From JBBRLA01 sp038231615 (GTDB taxonomy: Bacteria; Myxococcota_A; Polyangia; Palsa-1104; JAEUJZ01): 15,030 bases of DNA. The stretch is taken from assembly GCA_038231615.1 (NCBI GenBank), contig JBBRLA010000136.1, positions 1-15,030 of the forward strand. The letters are read 5' to 3'. Of this stretch, positions 5,614 to 11,750 are shown piece after piece. Within the stretch, counting starts at the first letter, position 1; each line of letters begins with the position of its first letter. Below the pieces are notes generated by a model that was not told the DNA's origin, ran no database searches, and saw nothing but the letters and a program-made list of their open reading frames with translations. The translations under genes were made by a program, and so were the position numbers.

Positions 5614-8469
5614 TTACAGGTCGTCGAGCATCTTGCGCAGGCTCTCGCCGGCCCGCATCTTCAGCCGGTTGAAGATCTCCTGGGCCTCGCTCAGCAGGGC
5701 GCGGCCTTCCTGGGTCTCGCCGTGCTCAAGCTGGTAGCGCCCGATGCGCTCCAGCCCCAGGGCCAGCTCGGCGTCGTTGCCGATCTCGCGGAAAAGCGCC
5801 ACCCCCCGGCGCAGGTAGTCCAGCGCCGCCGGCTTTCCGTCGGAGCTGGCGTCGAAGAGCGTGGCCGCGTGGACTTCGCCCAGGGACAGGAGCGATCGCC
5901 CCACGTCCACCCGCACCCCGGCAGACTCGGCCAGGGTCAGGGCCTCCTGGCAGAGCTGCAAAGCCTCCTTGGGATTGCCGCGCCGAAGGGCCAAGAGCCC
6001 CAGGGCCCGGGTGGACTCGGAAAGCAGCCGCCGATCGGAAAGATCTCGGGCCAGCCCTTGCGCCTTGCGAAAGTGGGCCTCGGCATCGGGCAGGCTGCCC
6101 TGAGCCATCAGCGCCTCGCCCAGGTGGCAGAGCAGCGCCATCTGCAAGGGGGTGGCGCCGATCTCCTCCGACAGGGCCAGGGCCTCTTCCCAGTGCCGCC
6201 GCGCCGCCTGCACGTCGCCGCGCTGGTAGCCGAGCACGCCCACCGCGTTCAGACACGCGGCGATGCCGCCCTTGTGCCCGTCCGCCCGGCGCAGGGCCAG
6301 GGCCTCGCGGTAGCAGGCGTCGGCCTCTTCAAAAAGACCCCGGTGCCGCTCGATGTTGCCTATGTTGAGCAGCGAGGCACCGATCTTGGCGCGATCCCCC
6401 AGGCGGCGGCGCTGCTCCAGGGCGGTGGCCGAGCGGTCCAGGGCCTCGTCATAACGCCCCGAGAGCCAGAGCACCTGCCCGATGTCATCCAACGTGTCGG
6501 CGACGCCGGCCTGATCCTCGGCCTGGGTGAACAGCTCCAGCGCCCGGGACAGGTAGTCCAGCGAAAGCTGTGGCTCGCCCTTTTGCCGCCAGATCTGCCC
6601 CATGTGCAGAAGGGCGATGGCCGCCTTGGCGCGGGACGCCACCACCCAGGACAGGCGCACCACCTTCTCGTAGGCCGACAAGGCATTGTCGTAGTCGCCC
6701 TTGGTGTGAAACACGCGCCCCAGTTCGTGCCACAGGGTGATGCGGGTGGACAGGTCTACCGTGCCCAGGCAAGCGATGGCCCGCAGGAACAGACGGGTCG
6801 CCTTGCCGTGGGCGTACCGCTCGCAGGCGGCCTCGGCGGCGCGCTGGTAGCGCCTGGCGGCGGCGTCACCCCTGCCGGCCCGTTCCAGGTGGCGAGCAAT
6901 GGCCTCCTGCGCTTCCTCATGGTGGCCATCGGGGGTCAGATCGAGCCACTGCGCCAGCAGGCCATGGTAGCGGCGCCGGATCTTGCCCGGGATGCCCTCA
7001 TAGATGACATCCCGCAGGGGCGGGTAGGCGAAGCGGAACTCGGACTCGCCGCTGATGGTGCTGTGGGGCAGGGGACGGACCAGGCCCAGGAGGGTCAGCT
7101 CGCGCAGGGTCTCGGTCACCCCGCTGGTGGCGCGGTCGCCGGACACGACGATCTCTTCCAGGGTGGGGCCGTCGGGATCGACGTTCAGGTGGTCTTCCGT
7201 GCTGACCGACCCGGGGCTGCCGCTTTCGCCGGCGGGCACGCCCAGGCCGACCTCGCTGCAGCGGGTTACCGCCACCACCGCGTCCACCCAGAAATGCTCG
7301 CCGCACACCGCGGCCTTCTCCAGCAGGTCCCGTTCTGCCGGGTCCATCGCCCGCAGTCGGGCATAAACCAGCTCCTCCATGTCGTGGGGCAGCGTCAGTT
7401 GCCGCAGCTTGCCCAGCTCCCAGCCGGGCGCCACCTCCTGCCCGCCCGCGTGGGCCTGCGAGTGCAGCACCTGGGTCTCCAGAAAGAGGCGCACCAGCTC
7501 GACGATGGCGCGGGGCGAACCGTGCAAACGCTGCTCGACATGGCGGATGACCGACATCGGGGCCTCCCCGGCGCTTTGGGTCAGGCCCAGGAGCAGCGCC
7601 ACCGAGTCCATCTTGGACAGGGGCTGAAGCTCGATGCGCTCGCAGGGCAGGTCCCCCTGCCCGAAGGTCGGGTGGGTCTCCTCGATTTCGGGGCGGGCGA
7701 AGGCGCACAGGAAGACCGGCGTGCCCGACAAGCCCTCTGCCAGGTAGCGCAGGAGGTTCACGGTCTCCGCGCTGGCATGTTCCATCTCATCGAAGAGCAG
7801 GGCCATGGGGCCGCGGGACGCATCCGCGGTGAGCAGGCGCTTCACTGCCAGATACACCCGGGCCCCGGGCTGGCGCATCTCGGTGACCGGGCTCTCCGGG
7901 AAGGGCACCCGGAGCAACTCGCCCAAAAGGTGGGCCACCTCGGTGGCGCGCACCCCGGGGAGCAGCGCCCGGCAGCCCCGCAGAAGCTTGTCCCGGGCGC
8001 CCGGGGCCGGCTCCCGGGGATCAATCTCGAAGCGTTGCCGCAAAAGTTCTGCCACGGCGCCATAGGCCTGGGCGCCCTCGCCGCCGGTGGTGCCCGAGAG
8101 GACCTGCACCGGGGGCTTGGATCGGGTCTCCAGCATCTGCCGCAGCTCGTGAAGGACGCGGGTCTTGCCGACGCCGGGGGCGCCGGTGACCAGACAGAAG
8201 CGCACCTGCCCGGTGCGGGCGGACTCACCGGCCAGGGAAAGGAGCTGTCGGATCACGTCCTCTCTGCCGCAGAGCGGGGCGAAGAGGTCCCCCGCCCCGG
8301 CGGTCACCGCCTCCCCGGTGTCCCGGGGCCCGAGGACCGGCTCAAAGCCAGGATCCGTGGCTTTCCCCGGCCGGGGCCCGGTATCAGGATCGCTCTGGGG
8401 CACCGGTTCAGTCCGGCAATTCTGGCACAACTCTCCGCCAGGGGTCTCGGCACGGCATAGAGGGCACAT
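5614..8469 (-). CDS. Zinc-ribbon, STAND-type ATPase and TPR-repeat protein
   Basis: Cytoplasmic signalling protein of about 951 residues. The start is taken at the ATG at 8469, which gives MCPLCRAETPGG.. and follows a promoter-like pair; the frame continues to 8637 without recognisable sequence. Domains: an N-terminal zinc ribbon (CPLC at 2-5, CQNC at 15-18); an AAA/STAND ATPase with Walker A GAPGVGKT (about 96-103) and Walker B ALLFDE (about 223-228); a winged-helix-like region (about 370-495, LVYARLRAMDPAERDLLEKAA.. to FRFAYPPLRDVIYEGIP); then about eight TPRs with 40-residue spacing (about 535-935), of the MalT/AfsR type. The end, FNRLKMRAGESLRKMLDDL, resembles those of myxobacterial Ser/Thr kinase-ATPase-TPR proteins. 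No kinase, cyclase or DNA-binding effector is visible, so it may work through a partner recruited by the TPRs. ATPase and TPR calls are firm; the physiological role is unknown. Confidence 0.9.
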   Translation of the reverse strand: MCPLCRAETPGGELCQNCRTEPVPQSDPDTGPRPGKATDPGFEPVLGPRDTGEAVTAGAGDLFAPLCGREDVIRQLLSLAGESARTGQVRFCLVTGAPGVGKTRVLHELRQMLETRSKPPVQVLSGTTGGEGAQAYGAVAELLRQRFEIDPREPAPGARDKLLRGCRALLPGVRATEVAHLLGELLRVPFPESPVTEMRQPGARVYLAVKRLLTADASRGPMALLFDEMEHASAETVNLLRYLAEGLSGTPVFLCAFARPEIEETHPTFGQGDLPCERIELQPLSKMDSVALLLGLTQSAGEAPMSVIRHVEQRLHGSPRAIVELVRLFLETQVLHSQAHAGGQEVAPGWELGKLRQLTLPHDMEELVYARLRAMDPAERDLLEKAAVCGEHFWVDAVVAVTRCSEVGLGVPAGESGSPGSVSTEDHLNVDPDGPTLEEIVVSGDRATSGVTETLRELTLLGLVRPLPHSTISGESEFRFAYPPLRDVIYEGIPGKIRRRYHGLLAQWLDLTPDGHHEEAQEAIARHLERAGRGDAAARRYQRAAEAACERYAHGKATRLFLRAIACLGTVDLSTRITLWHELGRVFHTKGDYDNALSAYEKVVRLSWVVASRAKAAIALLHMGQIWRQKGEPQLSLDYLSRALELFTQAEDQAGVADTLDDIGQVLWLSGRYDEALDRSATALEQRRRLGDRAKIGASLLNIGNIERHRGLFEEADACYREALALRRADGHKGGIAACLNAVGVLGYQRGDVQAARRHWEEALALSEEIGATPLQMALLCHLGEALMAQGSLPDAEAHFRKAQGLARDLSDRRLLSESTRALGLLALRRGNPKEALQLCQEALTLAESAGVRVDVGRSLLSLGEVHAATLFDASSDGKPAALDYLRRGVALFREIGNDAELALGLERIGRYQLEHGETQEGRALLSEAQEIFNRLKMRAGESLRKMLDDL

Positions 8470-8477
8470 TCCCTCAC

Positions 8478-8505
8478 GTCTAACCGAACCGACCCCGGCG
8501 GGCAA
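8478..8505 (-). promoter_or_regulatory. Candidate promoter of the ATPase-TPR gene
   Basis: Minus-strand TTGCCC (8505-8500), a 16-nt spacer, then TTAGAC (8483-8478), 8 nt before the ATG at 8469. GAGGGA directly abuts the ATG, too close for a normal ribosome binding site. This supports 8469 rather than 8637 as the start. Confidence 0.4.
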
Positions 8506-8601
8506 GGGACAGGCCGCGAAAAGGCAGATTTGATGAGACTTGACTGCCGGCCGATCTTTGGGGATCACCGGGACCCCCCATTGTCCCCCGTCGGTGAGTG
8601 C

Positions 8602-8636
8602 AGAATTCGTAATTTTTTTGATAAAAAAATTTGCCA
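8602..8636. other. AT-rich island with a perfect 9-bp A/T inverted repeat
   Basis: In otherwise very GC-rich DNA, AATTTTTTT (8611-8619) and AAAAAAATT (8623-8631) form a perfect inverted repeat around GAT. It lies between the divergent ATPase-TPR and methylase genes. TTGATA at 8618-8623 could be a -35 for the methylase, but no good -10 follows at the usual distance. Its function is not evident: bent promoter DNA, a protein-binding site or a junction of acquired DNA are possible. Confidence 0.5.
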
Positions 8637-8657
8637 CCAGATCTTCCGCTATGCAGC

Positions 8658-9794
8658 ATGGTGCACGTGACAGAGATCAATCGCCGGGCCGCCGAGCGTT
8701 CCTCGGGAGCGGCCCGATCAAAGAACCGCGCCGCCTCCGGCGCTTCGCGACCAGAGAACCGCGCCGCCTCCGGCGCTTCGCGACCAGAGAACCACGCCAC
8801 CTCCGGCGCTTCGCGACCAGAGAACCGCGCCGCCTCCGGCGCTTCGCGACCAGAGAAGCGGGGCCTCCCTTCGGGGCCCTTCCTCAAGTGGGCCGGCGGG
8901 AAGCGCCAGCTCCTGCCGGAGCTGATGCACCGGGTCCCCGACCTGGCGGGCGGGCGCTATCACGAACCCTTTGTCGGTGGCGGGGCGCTCTACTTCGCCC
9001 TGCACGACCGCGGCCGGGTCGGGCGCAAAGGGGCCCGACTTTCGGACATCAACGCTGAGTTGATCAACGCTTATACAGTGGTGCGCGACCACGTCGAGCC
9101 GTTGATCACCATGCTTTCCCGTCACAAGAATGACGAAGATCACTTTTATGAGGTGCGCGCGCTCGATCCGCACAAGCTGGATACAGTGGAACGGGCGGCG
9201 CGGCTGATCTACCTGAATAAGACCTGCTTCAACGGTCTGTTTCGCGAGAACCAGCGCGGCGGCTTCAACGTCCCCTTCGGCCGCTACGCCCGCCCGCGCT
9301 TCTGCGCCGTGGAGAATTTGCGCGCCGCCAGCCACGCCCTGCGCGGCGTCTGCATTGAGGTGGCCCCCTTCGAGCAGAGCATCCGGGCAACCCGCCGCGG
9401 CGACTTCATTTACTTCGATCCGCCCTACGTCCCGGTGTCGCGCACCTCGTCCTTCGTCAACTACAGCTCCGGCGGATTCGGCGAACCCGCGCATATGCGC
9501 CTGGCCCTGGTGGCGGCCAGCCTGGCAGAGCGCGGGGTCAATGTCCTGCTCTCCAACTCCATGGCGCCGATCGTGCAGCAGCTCTATGGCGCCTTTCGCA
9601 TGGAGGAGGTCCTGGCATCCCGGGCCATCAACAGCCGGGCGGATCGCCGCGGCAAGGTCAGCGAACTCCTGATCGCCGCGGGCCCCCATGTCGGCATCTC
9701 CACCGCGGCCCCCGGAACGTCGGGGCGGCGGTCCCGCTTGAAGGCAAACCCGGTGGCACCTCAGGGACTCGAACCCCGAACCTTACGCGTATGA
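8658..9794 (+). CDS. Dam-type (D12 class) DNA adenine-N6 methyltransferase with repeat-array N-terminus
   Basis: Transfers a methyl group from S-adenosylmethionine to adenine in DNA. From the ATG at 8658 it has 378 residues, about 100 more than usual Dam proteins. Alpha-class motif order: FLKWAGGKRQLL (75-86), FVGGGALYFAL (105-115, SAM binding), SDINAELINAY (129-139), YLNKTCFNGLFREN (185-198), catalytic DPPY (254-257), and LLSNSMAPIV. The extra length is an N-terminal array of four ENRAASGASRP units (about residues 22-65) and a C-terminal tail. No ATG, GTG or TTG codon lies in frame between the array and FLKWAGGK, so the array must be translated if the enzyme is made. The last 13 residues (VAPQGLEPRTLRV) are antisense to a tRNA gene. 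GATC specificity is only a guess from the family. No restriction enzyme gene is adjacent, so it looks like an orphan methylase, possibly acquired. Confidence 0.92.
   Translation: MVHVTEINRRAAERSSGAARSKNRAASGASRPENRAASGASRPENHATSGASRPENRAASGASRPEKRGLPSGPFLKWAGGKRQLLPELMHRVPDLAGGRYHEPFVGGGALYFALHDRGRVGRKGARLSDINAELINAYTVVRDHVEPLITMLSRHKNDEDHFYEVRALDPHKLDTVERAARLIYLNKTCFNGLFRENQRGGFNVPFGRYARPRFCAVENLRAASHALRGVCIEVAPFEQSIRATRRGDFIYFDPPYVPVSRTSSFVNYSSGGFGEPAHMRLALVAASLAERGVNVLLSNSMAPIVQQLYGAFRMEEVLASRAINSRADRRGKVSELLIAAGPHVGISTAAPGTSGRRSRLKANPVAPQGLEPRTLRV
8722..8853 (+). repeat. Four-copy 33-bp tandem array in the methylase gene
   Basis: Units at 8722-8754, 8755-8787, 8788-8820 and 8821-8853. 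Copies 1, 2 and 4 are identical; copy 3 differs by two G-to-A changes (Arg to His, Ala to Thr). Each unit carries CGGCGCTTCGCG, the core of the dispersed repeat, and encodes 11 residues (ENRAASGASRP). ERSSGAARSKN just upstream looks like a decayed extra unit. Near-identity implies recent expansion or homogenisation. Confidence 0.95.
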
Positions 9795-9827
9795 AGCGTC
9801 TGCTCTAACCAGTTGAGCTAAGGTGCC
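9754..9827 (-). tRNA. tRNA-Met (CAU anticodon)
   Basis: A 74-nt cloverleaf on the minus strand. The acceptor GGCACCT pairs fully with AGGTGCC, with discriminator A; D-arm GCTC/GAGC; anticodon loop TTCATAC with CAT; T-arm CGGGG-TTCGAGT-CCCTG (one G-T pair). The anticodon stem GACGC/GCGTA has one mismatch at its outer pair (G-A). CCA is not encoded (the 3' flank reads ACCG). The loop looks like an elongator tRNA-Met; tRNA-Ile2, which also has CAT before modification, cannot be excluded. Its 3' half overlaps the end of the methylase frame on the other strand. Confidence 0.93.
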
Positions 9828-9844
9828 ATTAGGGACGGCTGGGA

Positions 9845-9873
9845 TCAGTACCAGAGCCGGGTCGGCATGTCAA
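9845..9873 (-). promoter_or_regulatory. Promoter of the tRNA gene
   Basis: Minus-strand TTGACA (9873-9868), a perfect -35, then a 17-nt spacer and TACTGA (9850-9845). The expected start is about 10 nt before the mature tRNA 5' end at 9827, as is usual for tRNA genes. Confidence 0.7.
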
Positions 9874-9920
9874 TCGCGCGACCCAGACGTCGTTTGGTAC
9901 ATCTCGCGCAAGTCCCTGAA

Positions 9921-11657
9921 TCATCCCCGGGAACGGCATCTGGACACCAGCGCGGCGACCTTCATTCGCAGGGCCTCCAGCTCCACCGGCTTGGTGAGTT
10001 GCTCCGCGCCGGAAGACTGGAGAAATGCCCGCACCCCCCGCGACCCGGTGTCACCAGAGATGAAGATCAGGCGCTCGCGCAGCGCCCGGGGCAGCGTTTC
10101 ATAAAAATCCATCCCTGACTGGTCCGGCATCATCAGGTCGCAGAGGATCGCGTCCACGTCCGGGTGTGCCCTGATCACCCCCAGCGCCTGGCTCACCGAC
10201 TCTGCCAAAAGGACCTGATGCTCCTCCCGCAGGGTCCGTGAGAACGCTCGCAAGAGTTCCGGCTCATCATCCACCACCAGCACCTTGCCGCGGACCTTGT
10301 CCTTCTGCGCCGCTGGCTTCGGCTCGCCCCTGGCGGCGGCCCGGGGGCTCCCCGTACCCTCGGCCATGACGGACGTTGGCAGCCATACCGTGAACGTCGT
10401 GCCCACGCCCACCTGGCTCTGCACCTCCATGCGCCCGCCATGGGCCTGGATGATCTCATAGCTGACCGAGAGCCCCAGCCCGGTGCCCTTCCCGGGGGGC
10501 TTGGTGGTGAAGAACGGATCGAAGATGCGCCCGATCACCGCCTGCGGGATGCCGGCGCCGGTATCGGTCACCGAGATGATGGCCCCGTCGTCCCGGGTGC
10601 CGGTGGCGATCACGATCTTGTTGCGCGCCTGCTGTCCCTCCGGAATGGCCTGCGCCCCGTTGATCATCAGGTTCATCAGCACCTGGGAAAGCTTGCCCAG
10701 GTGCCCGTGGATCGGCGGCACCTCCCCGTAGCTTTTTTCCAGGCGGGCGTGGCGGCGGACCTGCGGCCAGGCCATGTTGGCCACGGTGTCGCACAGGGCG
10801 GACAGGTCCACCGGCTCGGGGGGCTCGTCCGCCGGGCGGGCGAAGATCTGCAGGTCCCGCACGATGTCGCGGATGCGCCGCATCCCCTGAAGAGACTGAT
10901 CGCAGAGGTCGGGCAGGTCGTCCAAAAGCTCCCGCAGGGCCCCGTCCGCGTCGGCATCCGGTAAAAGGGGCACGAGCCGCTTCAGCAGAGGCAACCGGGC
11001 CTGCAGGTGCCCCAGGTTGGCCATGACGAAGGCCGCCGGGTTGTTGATCTCGTGGGCCACCCCGGCGGCGAGCTGCCCCACGCTGGCCAGCCGGTCGGCC
11101 TGGGCCATGCGGCGCTCCAGGCGGCGCACCTCGCTGACGTCGGTCAGAAGGGCATGCACCTCGATGGGGGTGCCGTCCTTGGCCCACATCGCCGAGAGCA
11201 GGGCGCTGGCGTCCAACACGTCTTCCATCTTCGGGCCGGTGCGCAGCCGCACTTCGATCTCGAAACGCGAAGCGCCGCTGTTGTGATGGCTCGCCAAGCG
11301 CGAAGCGGCGCTGTTGTGATCGCTCGTCAGTGCCGGGCTGGCCGTCTCCTCCCGGGACAGGGACAGGAGGCAGCCGCGCAGGCGATCGCCGCCCTCTTCC
11401 TCGCACAGGTCCCACAGGGGCCGGCCCACCACGTCGCTGCTGTGCTGGGAAAGCGCCCGCAGCGCCCGTTCGTTGCAGTCGATGATCGTGCCCTGGCTGT
11501 CGAGGATGAAGCAGATGACCGGCGAGCGGTCATACAGGTAGCGGGCCCGGTCCTCGATGGCCTGAAGGGCCGCCCGGGTGGCATGCAGCTCCCGCTGAAG
11601 CTGGGTGACGCCGGGCAAGGCCCCCGGCTGGCTGGGACGTAGATCGGTCTTTTCCAT
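9921..11657 (-). CDS. Soluble hybrid histidine kinase: PAS, HisKA, HATPase, receiver
   Basis: Two-component sensor kinase of 578 residues from the ATG at 11657. No membrane segment is seen, so it is cytoplasmic. Order: a short coiled-coil-like start (about 18-38); a PAS domain (about 38-175; YLYDRSPVICFILDSQGTIIDCNERAL); HisKA with LASVGQLAAGVAHEINNP (phospho-acceptor His202); HATPase with N box NLMING (329-334), DTGAGI (365-370), FDPFFTTK (379-386) and GTGLGLS; a Pro/Ala linker; and a C-terminal receiver with acidic Asp463/Asp464, phospho-acceptor Asp507 (CDLMMPD), Ser534 and Lys556. Two 33-bp repeats are inserted in the second half of the PAS region (residues 113-134). No DNA-binding output domain or partner regulator is adjacent, so signalling probably passes through a phosphorelay. 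It is divergent from the aldehyde dehydrogenase gene, and the tRNA lies downstream in the same direction. No clear ribosome binding site precedes the start. Confidence 0.93.
   Translation of the reverse strand: MEKTDLRPSQPGALPGVTQLQRELHATRAALQAIEDRARYLYDRSPVICFILDSQGTIIDCNERALRALSQHSSDVVGRPLWDLCEEEGGDRLRGCLLSLSREETASPALTSDHNSAASRLASHHNSGASRFEIEVRLRTGPKMEDVLDASALLSAMWAKDGTPIEVHALLTDVSEVRRLERRMAQADRLASVGQLAAGVAHEINNPAAFVMANLGHLQARLPLLKRLVPLLPDADADGALRELLDDLPDLCDQSLQGMRRIRDIVRDLQIFARPADEPPEPVDLSALCDTVANMAWPQVRRHARLEKSYGEVPPIHGHLGKLSQVLMNLMINGAQAIPEGQQARNKIVIATGTRDDGAIISVTDTGAGIPQAVIGRIFDPFFTTKPPGKGTGLGLSVSYEIIQAHGGRMEVQSQVGVGTTFTVWLPTSVMAEGTGSPRAAARGEPKPAAQKDKVRGKVLVVDDEPELLRAFSRTLREEHQVLLAESVSQALGVIRAHPDVDAILCDLMMPDQSGMDFYETLPRALRERLIFISGDTGSRGVRAFLQSSGAEQLTKPVELEALRMKVAALVSRCRSRG
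11256..11321 (-). repeat. Two tandem 33-bp copies of the dispersed repeat in the kinase gene
   Basis: Copies at 11289-11321 and 11256-11288 (sense on the minus strand) encode DHNSAASRLAS and HHNSGASRFEI. Both share ATCACAACAGCG, then a GCTTCGCG core. The second copy has CGGCGCTTCGCG, as in the methylase array, and nearly the full 18-nt motif of ppdK. The copies differ from each other at several bases, so they are older than the methylase array. Confidence 0.9.
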
Positions 11658-11710
11658 CCGCGGGTTTTCAGCACCCGGGGCCCCGTTGCAAGGGGCGCCG
11701 GGAAAATTCG

Positions 11711-11745
11711 TGCTATGAAGTCTGCCTTCACAAGACCGTAGGAGG
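11711..11745 (+). promoter_or_regulatory. Extended -10 and ribosome binding site of the aldehyde dehydrogenase gene
   Basis: TGCTATGAA (11711-11719) is an extended -10 form. AGGAGG at 11740-11745 is a full ribosome binding site 5 nt before the ATG at 11751 and fixes that start. Unlike several genes in this window, this one has a normal leader (about 25 nt). Confidence 0.55.
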
Positions 11746-11750
11746 ACGTC

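Noticed and set aside
5419..8460. A 1013-codon open frame on the plus strand
   Set aside because: It is antisense to the ATPase-TPR gene, whose Walker motifs and TPRs are unmistakable; the plus frame is low-complexity Gly/Gln/Ala/Leu without a fold.
8470..8637. Longer N-terminus for the ATPase-TPR protein
   Set aside because: The extra 56 residues have no recognisable sequence, cross the AT-rich palindrome and the proposed promoter, and would bury the zinc ribbon that normally lies at the start.
8722..8853. CRISPR-like array
   Set aside because: The units are directly abutting 33-mers with no spacers, lie inside a coding frame, and no cas gene is near.
8718..9689. Minus-strand frame opposite the methylase
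   Set aside because: The plus strand encodes complete methylase motifs; the minus frame has no recognisable fold.
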